NCBI GenBank assembly: GCA_039029315.1
Contig: JBCCGK010000008.1
Coordinates: forward strand, 113,827 to 177,826
Direction: 5' to 3'
DNA: 64,000 nucleotides
DNA from: JBCCCJ01 sp039029315
Lineage (GTDB): Bacteria; Bacteroidota; Bacteroidia; J057
Shown one piece after another: positions 35,111-44,805 of the stretch (positions are counted from its first letter, which is position 1; every line of letters starts with the position of its first letter). The notes beneath the pieces are model-generated. The model saw only the letters and a program-made list of their open reading frames with translations, did no database searches and was not told where the DNA came from. Made by a program: the position numbers and the translations under genes.

Positions 35111-36298
35111 CTAGCTCCCCTGATAAGCTTTCATCTCATATCTTTTCATCAGAAGATCGCAGACCATATCCAGTTTTTCCTTATTTGCTGGACTTTCCAC
35201 TATGCGGTTCCCATAATCAGACAATCGGGCTGTGTTCTCATCAGAGGCATCATCCATTTCTGCGTGTTTGGGGTCCAATTGGATATTGAGTCGGATATAT
35301 CGAGCTGTCTGGTCTTCATAGGGAGGAAGCAAATGCTCCATTTGATAATGCACAGATTCTGAGACCCCTTGCATCAATATGTCTATCAATGGAAGCACCC
35401 AGTCTACCATTCCCCATTTTCTGACATCATCATACTGATAATTTTCTCCGGTTTCTCCTGTCCCGATAGACAGCATAAAAAATGGAACTTCGTGGTTATC
35501 GCCTTCAACGGATGCAAACATTCCTCGGGATTGCACTTCAGCTTCTTCCATTCTCATTCCCAAATTGGTGGTAGAATTTCCCGCCTCCCGCCAGATGTTC
35601 TTGGCTTCGATATAAGCAAGAAGGGCAGGATTGTTGGCAAAAACGCCTCCATCGATCAGAGAAAGGTGATCCATTTTCTGCTCTCGAAGCTTATAGTTTT
35701 TGTCCATCATACGGAGGATTCCATTGTATCCGACTTTCCGTGGAGGAAAGTAGGTGGGAGCCGCTGAGGTCGAACGAGCTACTTCCCATAGTTCAAAATC
35801 CTCCAGATCAGGATTCTTTCTGCAATCCGAAGATTTGAAATAGAATGGCTTTTTGGCTTCGGTATTATAAGAGGTGATGAGCAAATCCGTCAATGTATTG
35901 GACAGGCGAGTATGGCCAAAAAAATCCTTCAATACCTCTTCTATGTTCTCTTCAGGAAATTTACTCCTTGCCAGTGATCTGAAAAAATGGGTGATTCTTC
36001 CAATCGTGGGCCTGGAAAATATCTTTTTTCCACTATCTCCCTGATAGATCTTTAACAATTCATTGGCCCGATACCTCGGGCGGCCATTTTTTCCCTTAAT
36101 CGTTAGGCCACAAGCGAGAATGCCACCAGTAGAGGTGCCAGCAATAAGATCGAACAGATCTGCAATTTGTGGTCCTTGCTGCTTCTTTTCGTCATACAGA
36201 CGGTTCTCAATATATTCCAGGACTTTGCATGGAATGATTCCCCGAATTCCTCCTCCGTCCAGTGATAGGATGGTATAGGCAGGTGTGATATAAGACAT
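35111..36298 (-). CDS. Patatin-like phospholipase
   Basis: A 395-residue lipid acyl hydrolase. The oxyanion motif DGGGIRGI is at residues 14-21, the nucleophile motif GTSTGG has Ser56, and the catalytic Asp lies in LIDGGVFANNP near residue 216. There is no signal peptide or membrane helix, so it should be cytosolic and act on membrane lipids or fatty acyl groups. The motif set is that of the CBASS effector CapV too, but no cyclase, Cap2 or Cap3 gene is close, and the family also has housekeeping members. It ends about 70 bases from the rplI terminator. Confidence 0.9.
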   Translation of the reverse strand: MSYITPAYTILSLDGGGIRGIIPCKVLEYIENRLYDEKKQQGPQIADLFDLIAGTSTGGILACGLTIKGKNGRPRYRANELLKIYQGDSGKKIFSRPTIGRITHFFRSLARSKFPEENIEEVLKDFFGHTRLSNTLTDLLITSYNTEAKKPFYFKSSDCRKNPDLEDFELWEVARSTSAAPTYFPPRKVGYNGILRMMDKNYKLREQKMDHLSLIDGGVFANNPALLAYIEAKNIWREAGNSTTNLGMRMEEAEVQSRGMFASVEGDNHEVPFFMLSIGTGETGENYQYDDVRKWGMVDWVLPLIDILMQGVSESVHYQMEHLLPPYEDQTARYIRLNIQLDPKHAEMDDASDENTARLSDYGNRIVESPANKEKLDMVCDLLMKRYEMKAYQGS

Positions 36299-36661
36299 AG
36301 GTTCTTGGAAGTTGGTTAGACAATGAATGTGTTTGGAACCAGGGCAGGGAAAGTATTACATCATCTGTAAATTAACGAAAAAGTAATTACAGAAAGAAAA
36401 AAAATAATGGACAATTATATATGATTTTCGGGACTTTTTTCGAGGGGGAGGACAACGAAGATTTTACACATTCATCCGGCCTGCAATCAAGCAATCTTTT
36501 GACTACCGAAAAAAAAAACGCCCACAAACAGAGTTCGTGGGCAACAGCCATGAAAACGCCCTAAAATGGAACAGAAACAAGTCTGTTCTATGTTAGGACG
36601 CAGATGGAGGGAAAGGTCACAAAAAAAGTGACATTTTTTTTAAATCGATCTCAACAGCTGC
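36299..36661. other. Gene-free gap, AT-rich, with one terminator
   Basis: The gap between patatin and the coiled-coil gene holds the promoter region of patatin at its left side, a terminator for the minus-strand gene pair (36511-36542) and several A/T runs. I see no further ORF or RNA gene. Confidence 0.6.
36511..36542 (-). terminator. Intrinsic terminator of the HhH/OmpA gene pair
   Basis: On the minus strand GCCCAC, 11 bases, GTGGGC is followed by G and a run of about ten T. It lies some 120 bases downstream of the stop at 36662. Confidence 0.75.
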
Positions 36662-37573
36662 TTATTTGCTGTTTTCTTCTTTCTGCTTGTCCTTTTCATC
36701 AGCAAAGGATTCTGATTGAGAGGACCAACTGTCTCTGCGAATTCTTCCAGGGAAGAACTCAATGGCATCATTGACGATATCTTCATCCTCAGCCGTGAAG
36801 TTGGCAATTTGGCGGAAGGTATAGATCCCCAAGGCATTGAGTTTTTTCTCAATGAATGGCCCAATTCCTTTGACGCGCTTCAAATCATCTTTATCCGAGA
36901 TATTGGCTATGCCGATGCGATCGAAGTTGATCCCACTGGCTTTTTGTTTGATGCGTTCCAGCGCTTCTTCCTGTGTCTCTTTTTTCTTGGCCTTCGCCTT
37001 AGGTTTGGCTTCCTCTGTCGTTGCACCTGAGAGGTCAATCGCTCTGCTTTCTATCGCTTCAGCTTCAGCTTTGGCCTGATTGCTCTTCAGAACAGCCAGT
37101 TGAGAAGTCAAGCCAAGATTGCTCTCTCTCTCCTCCTTGAGCGCAGTTTCAAGTCCTCCAGCCTTGACAGAAAGGCTTTTGTGTTGTGAAAGAAGCTCGT
37201 CATGAGCTTTGATTTTGGCATTGTGGTCAACTTGCAGCATTTCGAATTTGTCCTTGAATGGGCGTATTTGTGTCAGTTCCATGTCAAGTTCAGTTCGGCT
37301 TTGTCCACACTCTTTCAATTGTCTGCCTTGTTTTTCATGAGCGGTTTGAAGCTCCTGGTATTTTGGCTTCAGTTCGTCATGTTGGAGAAGCAGTGCATCG
37401 TATTTGTTCTGCAGATTGCTATATTTTCCAGTCAGTTCATCGTGCTGACCCAGTAATGCTTGATAGCGATTGCGGAAGAGAAGCCAGGCAATGATAAACC
37501 CGAGAATGGCTGCAATCAACATCAGGAGAAACGCTTCTCCTACAGCGGTAAAAAATCCATCAGGAAACGGCAT
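36662..37573 (-). CDS. Membrane-anchored coiled-coil protein with helix-hairpin-helix domain
   Basis: The protein (303 aa) has one N-terminal membrane helix (residues 13-33, LLMLIAAILGFIIAWLLF), a long coiled coil (35-175) with recurring QHDEL units, a Lys/Glu-rich linker, and a C-terminal helix-hairpin-helix domain: LKRVKGIGPFIEKKLNALGI, TFRQIANFTAEDEDIV and FPGRIRRDSW. The C-terminal domain is the kind found in many bacterial coiled-coil proteins annotated as flap-endonuclease-like; here no nuclease residues are seen, so it probably binds. It follows the OmpA-type gene by 42 bases and likely works with it. Confidence 0.85.
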   Translation of the reverse strand: MPFPDGFFTAVGEAFLLMLIAAILGFIIAWLLFRNRYQALLGQHDELTGKYSNLQNKYDALLLQHDELKPKYQELQTAHEKQGRQLKECGQSRTELDMELTQIRPFKDKFEMLQVDHNAKIKAHDELLSQHKSLSVKAGGLETALKEERESNLGLTSQLAVLKSNQAKAEAEAIESRAIDLSGATTEEAKPKAKAKKKETQEEALERIKQKASGINFDRIGIANISDKDDLKRVKGIGPFIEKKLNALGIYTFRQIANFTAEDEDIVNDAIEFFPGRIRRDSWSSQSESFADEKDKQKEENSK

Positions 37574-37615
37574 GATTTATATGTCTTGAAGTAATGAGTT
37601 GAATAATGGGAAAAA

Positions 37616-38659
37616 TTAATTGGCAATTCGGACTTCTACCCGACGGTTAAGACGGCGTCCCTCTGCTGTGCCATTAGGTTGCACGGGGGCTGTATCGCCT
37701 TTGGAGTCTGTTACAATTTGCTGGGCGTTCAATCCAAACGAAGTGAAAAAATTCTTCACTGTATTGGCTCTGTCCCAACCATACTGCATATTTTTCTCTG
37801 TCGAACCAGAATTGTCAGCATGGCCAGTCAAAAGAAGTTTTTTGCCGGAATTTTGTCTGAGATACTGAATGATTCCAGAAATGTAGCTCCGATCATCTGC
37901 ACTCAGGACAAGGTCTGATTTGGCTAGCTCGAACAAAAAGTTGCGAGATTCGAATGCGACAGCTGAAGGCGTGGGTGCTTTGTCATTTGTGGTCGAGCTG
38001 GCAGACCCTCCATCTGGAGCGGTCGCATTGCCGTCTCCTTCATTGGCAGCATCACCTGCGAGTCTTGCCTGTGCATCGGCAATTTCTCCAGATACTCTGT
38101 CAAGCAGGCTCAGATTGATCCCACCGTACAAGGTGTCATCAGAACTGAAGTATCCATCATATGCGATTTGTCTGGGCAACTGGATCAAGCGATCTGTTGA
38201 GATCCCATTGTCAATGAGCATTTGCTGAATGAATTGGGCTCTGCCCAGACCCAGGTTGGGGCTGGAAGAGGTATTGGTTTCAGCTTCAGCATACATGCCA
38301 GTAATTTCCAGATCTGTATCGGGATTACTTTTCAAAAATGCAATCAATGAATCCAGGCCAGGACGAACAGATCCCGGGATGAATCCAGCCGCCTGAGATT
38401 TGGCAAATCGAATGTAATCCGACCCCTTGAACCAGGGTTTTCCCTGATACTGAATGGAAAATGGGGATGTCTTCGCGGGAATGGTAATAGCGGTTTTGTT
38501 GGGAGAAGAGGTGTCATCGGTAGCGGTTCTGTCTGGGGCAGAGACAGATGCTGATGTTTGACCTGCACACAGTCCTCTGTGCTTACAAGTCCACCACCAG
38601 GTCCCGCCTATGATCCAGCCCAACAAAATCAATGAAACGAGTATAACTGATTTTGGCAT
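37616..38659 (-). CDS. OmpA-family protein with N-terminal membrane anchor
   Basis: The 347-residue protein has an N-terminal hydrophobic helix (SVILVSLILLGWIIGGTWWW) without a clear cleavage site, so it is probably anchored in the inner membrane. Two OmpA-like domains follow. The first (about 85-180) is divergent (PGLDSLIAFLKSNPDTDLEI). The second (about 235-347) is canonical with LLLTGHADNSGS, RANTVKNFF and GRRLNRRVEVRI, the peptidoglycan-binding loop. It could tie the envelope to peptidoglycan. It is transcribed with the coiled-coil/HhH gene, 42 bases downstream. Confidence 0.88.
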   Translation of the reverse strand: MPKSVILVSLILLGWIIGGTWWWTCKHRGLCAGQTSASVSAPDRTATDDTSSPNKTAITIPAKTSPFSIQYQGKPWFKGSDYIRFAKSQAAGFIPGSVRPGLDSLIAFLKSNPDTDLEITGMYAEAETNTSSSPNLGLGRAQFIQQMLIDNGISTDRLIQLPRQIAYDGYFSSDDTLYGGINLSLLDRVSGEIADAQARLAGDAANEGDGNATAPDGGSASSTTNDKAPTPSAVAFESRNFLFELAKSDLVLSADDRSYISGIIQYLRQNSGKKLLLTGHADNSGSTEKNMQYGWDRANTVKNFFTSFGLNAQQIVTDSKGDTAPVQPNGTAEGRRLNRRVEVRIAN

Positions 38660-38974
38660 AGTGAATGTTGTGGGTTCAATTATTGAGGTCTAAACTTGAG
38701 ATGCAGAAAAAGGGAAAGGTCACTTATAAGGTCTGTTGTGTGTTGAGAAATAACGAATTAGGGAAATACATTTTGGAAATAAAAAAATTTCGATACATAA
38801 ATATAAGAAGCAATATATAATGGACAAATTTTGAAAGTATGAAAATGGAGATAAGCCGATGAATGCCTACTTGTGTCATGGATGCAATCAATTCAAGAAT
38901 ATATCTGCCAAATAGGCTAAGTCCTGACCATTTTTCTATATTTGTTCCTTATTCCAAACTTATCAGCCCTATAT
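38660..38974. other. Divergent promoter region
   Basis: This 315-base AT-rich gap lies between the OmpA-type gene (minus) and the M61 peptidase gene (plus). It holds a -7-like box TATATTTG at 38937-38944. No ORF or RNA gene is visible. Confidence 0.55.
38937..38944 (+). promoter_or_regulatory. Candidate -7 element for the M61 peptidase-rsgA unit
   Basis: TATATTTG matches TAnnTTTG and ends 30 bases before the ATG at 38975. The -33 box is not evident. Confidence 0.4.
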
Positions 38975-40744
38975 ATGAAATACCGGCTTCAATATACTGC
39001 GCCCTACGAAAAGTGGATTGATGTACAAATTTCCGTTTCTACCGAAGGAGGAATGTTGACACTTTGTCTTCCTCATTGGCGCCCCGGAAGATATGAGTTG
39101 CAAAACTATGCGCGCTATTTTTCTGATTTATGGGCCATGACCAATACAGGTGAGCCCGTGCAAATTCGCAAGTCAGCCTCTCATAGCTGGGAATTTAGGG
39201 TAGAAAAAGCAACAGATCTGACCATCAATTACCGCTATTTTGCGGATCAGACGGATGCTGGAGGCAGTTATGTAGATCAGAAAGGAATTTATGTCAATGG
39301 GATCAACTGCTTTTTGTATCAAGCTGGTAAGGAAGAAGAAGCCTGCGAGCTAACCCTTGACTTGCCTGAAGAGTTTGTCATTGGGGGAGGATTGCCAGGA
39401 GAAGGACCCACTTATCAGTTTGAGAACTTTCATCAATTGGTAGATACGCCCTTTGTCGCTTCTAAAGACTTGATCCATCATCAGTTTGATCTGAAAGGAA
39501 TCCCTACCCATTTGTGGTTCATGGGGTTTTGCAAACCTGATTTTGCCAGGATAGAAACAGATTTTCTGAACTACTCGCAGGCCCAACTGGATATGTTTGG
39601 GGAGTTTCCGGTATCGGAATACCATTACCTCTTTTTGATGTTGCCCAATCACTTTCGGCACGGAGTGGAACATTATAACTCTACTGTTATTACGATGGGG
39701 CCGGGGCATCGACTCATGCGTTCAGATTTTTACAAATCTTTTTTGGAAATCTCTTCTCATGAGCTATTCCACACCTGGAATGTCAAGGCCTTGCGTCCTG
39801 CCGATATGTTTCCTTACGATTATAGCAAGGAGAATTATTCCAGACTCCATTATATCACAGAAGGCGTGACGACCTATTATGGCGATCTGATGATTTGGAA
39901 AGGTGGGGGGTGGACATTGGACCAATGGGTCCAAAGTATCAACAACGAACTCAATATCTTCTTTCGGATGGGAGGACAGAAATTTATTTCTCTGGAATCT
40001 GCCAGCTTTGATAGTTGGGTAAATGGATACAAAAAAACAGGCGCTCCAAATAGAAAGATTTCTTTCTACACCAAAGGCTATCTTGTGGCGATGTTATTGG
40101 ACCTGGAGATCCGCAAAGGGACCAATAACCAACACTCTCTGGACGATGTCATTCACGCAATGTATCATCGGATTGCAAAGCAGGGACGTGGCTATACCGG
40201 AGAAGAGTACCAACAGATCGCTGAAGAATTCTTCGGCAAGAGCCTGAATTCATTCTTTACAGCTTTCGTATCCGGAGTCGAATCTCTGGAGGCAGCTTTG
40301 TCAGACATGGCTCAATTTTATGGCTTCAATATGCTCATGCTGGAATCCAATTCTACCGCTGAAGCACGCTGGGGAATGAAGTTGGGAAGTGGATCAAAAG
40401 GAGAGACCATCGTGGAGAATCTGTGGCCGGAAAGTCCAGCACTTCAGGCCGGGATCAGCTATGGCGACGAATTGATTAGTATAGGTGGGAGAAAGGTAGA
40501 AGGGAATGCTGATGAACTATTGCAATTTTTTGCCGATTCTCCAGAGATTCTGATATTCTTCTTTCATGACAAAGAACTGTTTCGAACGGTCTTGAGGCCC
40601 AGTGAGTTTGCCTGGAAGATTCCTCAATTCGTCATTCGGGCTGATCCTACAGACACACAGGCCAGGAACCTCGAAAAATGGAAAGAAGTTGGAGGGGCTG
40701 CCAAGGACAAGCAGGAAGTAGGATCAAATATGTCGCAATCCTGA
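38975..40744 (+). CDS. M61-family glycyl aminopeptidase with PDZ domain
   Basis: A 589-residue zinc peptidase. An N-terminal beta-domain (MKYRLQYTAPYEKWIDVQIS) is followed by the catalytic motif HELFHTWNVKALRP (His262, Glu263, His266) and the downstream glutamate in ITEGVTTYYGD. The C-terminal part has a PDZ domain from about residue 470 with ESPALQAGISYGDELISIGG. This is the classic M61 layout. No signal peptide is present with the ATG at 38975; a TTG at 38942 overlaps the promoter box. rsgA follows after four bases, so both share one transcript. Confidence 0.93.
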   Translation: MKYRLQYTAPYEKWIDVQISVSTEGGMLTLCLPHWRPGRYELQNYARYFSDLWAMTNTGEPVQIRKSASHSWEFRVEKATDLTINYRYFADQTDAGGSYVDQKGIYVNGINCFLYQAGKEEEACELTLDLPEEFVIGGGLPGEGPTYQFENFHQLVDTPFVASKDLIHHQFDLKGIPTHLWFMGFCKPDFARIETDFLNYSQAQLDMFGEFPVSEYHYLFLMLPNHFRHGVEHYNSTVITMGPGHRLMRSDFYKSFLEISSHELFHTWNVKALRPADMFPYDYSKENYSRLHYITEGVTTYYGDLMIWKGGGWTLDQWVQSINNELNIFFRMGGQKFISLESASFDSWVNGYKKTGAPNRKISFYTKGYLVAMLLDLEIRKGTNNQHSLDDVIHAMYHRIAKQGRGYTGEEYQQIAEEFFGKSLNSFFTAFVSGVESLEAALSDMAQFYGFNMLMLESNSTAEARWGMKLGSGSKGETIVENLWPESPALQAGISYGDELISIGGRKVEGNADELLQFFADSPEILIFFFHDKELFRTVLRPSEFAWKIPQFVIRADPTDTQARNLEKWKEVGGAAKDKQEVGSNMSQS

Positions 40745-40748
40745 TTGT

Positions 40749-41726
40749 ATGGGGAAGAAGAAGAGGGATCGACCGACATCTCCTGACCGTCCTTTGATAG
40801 AAGGAATTGTGATTCGATCAGTGGGGTCCCAGACGAGGGTTCAGACCGCAGATGAAAGCCAGTATGAATGTGTAGTCAGGGGAAAATTCCGAATCAAAGG
40901 CCTGAATACCACAAATCCTGTGGCAGTAGGGGACTGGGTCCGCTTCCATCTTCCAGAACAAGGAGAACTGGGTGTCATTCGAGAACTCCTGCCTCGCAAA
41001 AACTATATCCTTCGCAAAGCCATCTCACATGGCAAAAAAGTTCACATTCTGGCGTCGAATGTAGATCAGGCAGTATTGTTGTTCACCATCGATCAACCAG
41101 CCACATCTACAGGTTTTGCCAATCGCTTCCTGGTAACCACAGAAGCTTACCATATCCCTACCTATATTGTGATCAACAAACTTGACCTGCTCTCTGAGCC
41201 AGAGCAGTTGGCGCGCCTGAAGGAGGTGGAAGAGTTGTATGCGAAGATTGGATATCCGATTATTAAGGTAAGTGCGCTGGAGGCCTCCTATGCACCCCAG
41301 ATTGCATCTCTATTGCGGGATAAACTCACCTTTATCGGAGGACATTCTGGTGCAGGAAAGTCCACCCTGATCAACTTGATCGATCCAGAGCTGGATCTGA
41401 AAACCTCTGAAATTTCCCAATATTCCAACAAAGGCAGACATACCACTACCTTCGCCCAGATGCACAAATTGAAGATTGGAGGCTATATCATTGACTCGCC
41501 TGGCATCAAGGAACTGGGACTGACAGATCTGGAAAGAGGAGAATTGAGCCATTATTTTCCTGAAATGAGAGAGCGGATGGAAGCCTGTCGCTTTCACAAT
41601 TGCACCCATATCAACGAGCCTCATTGTGCTGTCCAAGCCGCCCTGGAGAAAGGAGAGGTGCATCCGTCCAGATATGATAGTTATCTGAGGATGCTGGAAG
41701 ACATTGATGCAAGTTCTCAGTGGTAA
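40749..41726 (+). CDS. rsgA: Ribosome small subunit-dependent GTPase A
   Basis: RsgA is a circularly permuted GTPase that matures the 30S subunit. An OB domain (residues 15-85, with VAVGDWVRFHLPE) precedes the G domain: the G4 motif NKLD, then G1 GGHSGAGKSTLIN at residues 197-209, G2 within SNKGRHTTTF, and G3 DSPGIKELGL. The C-terminal zinc finger is CRFHNCTHINEPHC. The N-terminal tail is very basic. The length (325 aa) is standard. It starts 4 bases after the M61 peptidase stop. Confidence 0.96.
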   Translation: MGKKKRDRPTSPDRPLIEGIVIRSVGSQTRVQTADESQYECVVRGKFRIKGLNTTNPVAVGDWVRFHLPEQGELGVIRELLPRKNYILRKAISHGKKVHILASNVDQAVLLFTIDQPATSTGFANRFLVTTEAYHIPTYIVINKLDLLSEPEQLARLKEVEELYAKIGYPIIKVSALEASYAPQIASLLRDKLTFIGGHSGAGKSTLINLIDPELDLKTSEISQYSNKGRHTTTFAQMHKLKIGGYIIDSPGIKELGLTDLERGELSHYFPEMRERMEACRFHNCTHINEPHCAVQAALEKGEVHPSRYDSYLRMLEDIDASSQW

Positions 41727-41765
41727 TATTCCAACCCATCCCTACCTTATTCGTATCTTTAGACT

Positions 41766-42692
41766 ATGGAATACCTGAATCCATTCACCCGACTGAATCT
41801 GAATCTGGCAGAATTCTCTCCTGAGGGACATAAAGAAAGCCTGAAACTGGAGAAAAAACGCCTGTTGGCAGAGTTTGAACTACACAATACCAATACCATC
41901 GAATTGGGAGGCAAAATGCTGGACAAAGCGACTGTCTTGCAGCTATTTGATGAACTGGAAGATGCCGAACTGGCGAATATGCACCTGCGAATACATCAGT
42001 TACCCTCTTTGATGGCCTTTCTGGAAGATTCAACCCTGGAGTATTTTTTTTCAGGAGATGTTGCATTGTTATCCTCTGAATCCAGTGCCTTTCAGAAATA
42101 TATCGGTCCGTATTTTGCCGAACAATACAACAAGCGACTGTTTCATGCCTTTCGGCAACTTGATTGGGAAGAAGTCAAAATGATGTGTGCACATCCATTG
42201 GCCATTCCGACAGAATTCCATGCTGCTTGTTACAAAGACACCTACAGAGATATTCATTCCAAATCAAGAGAAGTTTCTCAGGTTGCTTCGAAGATTTCAG
42301 AAGGACAGGCACCAGGTGCCGAAATTCAAGAGGTTTGTGATGAGATGCTCATTCTGACACTCAATCACCTGCCTGAATACTTTGGCGGTAGTCGGGATAA
42401 ATATGGATTGGCCTTAGAAGAACTGGCAGTGGCCGTCCATAATGTCCACCGCCGTGTCAAGCTTGGAATCTTCATCCTTCGACAGGGCCTGAAACTCAAT
42501 ATCAGCCAAAGCACCACAGCCAGATTGACACATATCCTTGATCAACTCAAGGAGTTGGCACCTGCCGAAAGCTTTCTCGAAAGCTGGACTGCTGACAATT
42601 CTGGCAAGAACAACAATGCCAAGCCCTGGTGGTTTGTCGTGGGTGGGGCTGCAGTTGTCTACCTGATCCTCAAGACCCTGGGGATTTTTTGA
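41766..42692 (+). CDS. Uncharacterised tail-anchored protein
   Basis: A 308-residue protein, mostly helical, with one membrane segment at the very end (PWWFVVGGAAVVYLILKTLG), so it would be tail-anchored with the bulk in the cytoplasm. No motif or family is recognised. It contains Leu-rich helices and a few Cys (around MMCAHPLAI and EFHAACYKD). It follows rsgA by 39 bases in the same direction and probably belongs to the same transcript. Function unknown. Confidence 0.75.
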   Translation: MEYLNPFTRLNLNLAEFSPEGHKESLKLEKKRLLAEFELHNTNTIELGGKMLDKATVLQLFDELEDAELANMHLRIHQLPSLMAFLEDSTLEYFFSGDVALLSSESSAFQKYIGPYFAEQYNKRLFHAFRQLDWEEVKMMCAHPLAIPTEFHAACYKDTYRDIHSKSREVSQVASKISEGQAPGAEIQEVCDEMLILTLNHLPEYFGGSRDKYGLALEELAVAVHNVHRRVKLGIFILRQGLKLNISQSTTARLTHILDQLKELAPAESFLESWTADNSGKNNNAKPWWFVVGGAAVVYLILKTLGIF

Positions 42693-42986
42693 CCAATATT
42701 TCGGAATATTTGATGCAAAGGTCTACTTTTCCTTACAGAAAGGAGACATAATTTTGTCAAATACCTAGGACTTTCTTCTCCTCCTCGATGACCGCTACTG
42801 CATCAGAGCGGCTTTGTCTGTCACAAATGGTCAACTCCTATGTGAAAAAAAAATGAAACCCCCAAATCTTTTTGGGAGGGAATCATACTGAATTGCGCAA
42901 ATGGTCAAGTCATACGCAAGGAGAAAGGGCGTTATGTTCATGCAGGGCAAAAAAAATAATCACGTAATCAAACCCTAACAATCATC

Positions 42987-43409
42987 ATGAGATCTGGTAC
43001 CGTCAATTTTCGCTTGCTTATTCTGGGACTGAGTGTTGCCTGTATGAGCATTGGTATTTTCTCCCTTTATGGCCCTGGAAATAATTTTTTTATCAGCAGT
43101 TTGTCAGCTTCTCATTCGACACCGTTTCCGACTGTGAATGGACTCGAACCTCCAGCGCAGGCAGAACGTCTCCAGGGAAGTTGTCTGTATATGGATGATG
43201 CTGTCCTTCTGGACCTTAGCCTGGATGAGCCAGACAAGGTCCGCATGATGGTCCACCAGGTAGGAGGACAGACACTGTATATGCGGCATTGGAATGTGAA
43301 GGAAAAACATTTGAGAGAAGAGATCGATCTCTCTCAGCTAGAGAAAGGAGTATATGTCTTGCATATTCAATCATCCGACAAAGAGATGAAACAAGTATTG
43401 GTTCTGTAA
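42987..43409 (+). CDS. Small exported protein with a sorting-domain-like C-terminus
   Basis: The 140-residue protein has an N-terminal hydrophobic helix (residues 9-26, RLLILGLSVACMSIGIFS). Apart from a short linker, the rest looks like a lone T9SS-type C-terminal domain: LLDLSLDEPDKVRMMV, then IDLSQLEKGVYVLHIQ and the ending KQVLVL. The usual YPNP start is missing, so it may not be a true sorting signal. It precedes three TonB-like genes by 151 bases in the same direction. The role is unclear. Confidence 0.65.
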   Translation: MRSGTVNFRLLILGLSVACMSIGIFSLYGPGNNFFISSLSASHSTPFPTVNGLEPPAQAERLQGSCLYMDDAVLLDLSLDEPDKVRMMVHQVGGQTLYMRHWNVKEKHLREEIDLSQLEKGVYVLHIQSSDKEMKQVLVL

Positions 43410-43560
43410 TACAGACAAAAATATTTACGGAACCCCAATCGCAAATCTTCTATTGAAAGGAGATTTGAAGTTCTTTCACCGCATGGACCTGCCACCTGTT
43501 GCGATTTTCGTCTCAGGTTTGGCAGGGTTTTTGGTGCCAATACAGAATTAAACAGGATCT

Positions 43561-44805
43561 ATGGACAGCTATCGTCGTACTACCGAACAATTTGATGATT
43601 ATCTGGGTAAGATTCAGGCTCGGGAAAGAGTCCGTCAACGGAATGTATTCATTCTGGGCATTTTGCTTATAGGTATTCTGGGGATTGGTTTGGTCATGTA
43701 TCAGTGGCCTGATTTGCTTCGTCGAGAAGCAAAGTTGCGTACCTTTAAGTACGAGGAGCTGAGTGAGGAGAAAATTATTCGACTCTTCCGATCTGATGGT
43801 GATGAAATCCTGGTCTCGCACCAAATCCTTGGATGGGATACGATTCAAACTCTGGAAGATTTTCGACAACTGGCGGATCTTTCTGAATTGATCTCCATGG
43901 CCAAAAGCCCTGTGCCCAAAGATACAGCTTCTGCTATTGCTGCAGATAGCATTGTTTCGACTCCCATGGCTTCTCTTGGGATGTTTGTGTTGGATGTGGA
44001 AGGAGAAAGAAAGGTAGATCAGGAATTGATCTTCACGATTGAGAACTATGATCCTATCGTCCAGTATACCCTGGATTTGGGCAATGGAGTCAAAAGAAGG
44101 ATTAAGGCCAGGACAAAATATACCTATCCTTTGCCTGGAAATTATACAGTGCAACTTATTGCCACTGCCAAGGAAAAAGGATCCAGTATCTATTCGAAGA
44201 GGTTCCGGATTCACCCTCCAAATCCCTCGACCAAAATCGCTTCTTCTGCCACTTCCACTTCCACCTCTAGGCCCAATGCAAGAGTGGTTCCAGAGTTGGA
44301 TTTGCCATTGTTCAATGAGCCAACAGGACTCACAACGCCCCGATCGGCAGAGCAGCAAGAAGAACACAAAGAAACATCTACGATCTCTCCTGCTTTGGAG
44401 ATTCGAGACCTGGGAAACACTGCGTCTTCCCCGATTGAGTCAGCAAGGCCGCCTGCCACATCTGCAGTTGTCGAAAAAACAACCCTGGATGAGCCATTGG
44501 TCTATGCAGATATACTCCCTGAATTTCCAGGAGGGCAAAAAGCGCTTCACAATTATCTGAGTCGAAAAGTTGGCTATCCGCTAAGAGCCAAGGAAGAGAA
44601 GATTGAAGGGCGAGTTGTTGTTCAGATTGTCGTGAATGCAGATGGCTCTCTGTCGAATGCCAAGGTGCTGAAAGGAATTGGAGGAGGATGTGATGAAGAA
44701 GCCTTGAAAGTTGTCAAGAACATGCCTCGTTGGTATCCCGGCAAAGTGAACGGTCAAAAAGTGGCTGTTTATCGAACGATTCCCATCGTATTTAGAATCA
44801 TATAA
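43561..44805 (+). CDS. TonB-like protein with PKD-like domain, paralog 1
   Basis: The architecture (414 aa) is a short cytoplasmic tail, a membrane helix at 28-47 (VFILGILLIGILGIGLVMY), a spacer, a PKD-like beta-sandwich at about 142-218 (LDLGNGVKRRI, YTYPLPGNYTVQLIA), a Ser/Thr/Pro/Glu-rich linker, and a TonB C-terminal domain from about 313 (EFPGGQKALHNYLSRKVGYP, VVQIVVNADGSL, MPRWYPGKVNGQKV). TonB links inner-membrane energy to outer-membrane receptors. The PKD-like insert is unusual. No exbB/exbD is near. It is one of three paralogs in a row. Confidence 0.85.
   Translation: MDSYRRTTEQFDDYLGKIQARERVRQRNVFILGILLIGILGIGLVMYQWPDLLRREAKLRTFKYEELSEEKIIRLFRSDGDEILVSHQILGWDTIQTLEDFRQLADLSELISMAKSPVPKDTASAIAADSIVSTPMASLGMFVLDVEGERKVDQELIFTIENYDPIVQYTLDLGNGVKRRIKARTKYTYPLPGNYTVQLIATAKEKGSSIYSKRFRIHPPNPSTKIASSATSTSTSRPNARVVPELDLPLFNEPTGLTTPRSAEQQEEHKETSTISPALEIRDLGNTASSPIESARPPATSAVVEKTTLDEPLVYADILPEFPGGQKALHNYLSRKVGYPLRAKEEKIEGRVVVQIVVNADGSLSNAKVLKGIGGGCDEEALKVVKNMPRWYPGKVNGQKVAVYRTIPIVFRII

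Noticed and set aside
35111..36298. Patatin as CBASS effector CapV
   Set aside because: No cyclic-nucleotide synthase or accessory cap genes are near; neighbours are ribosomal and envelope genes.
43513..44367. 284-codon minus-strand frame over TonB-like paralog 1
   Set aside because: The plus-strand gene has conserved domains and two paralogs; the antisense frame has none.
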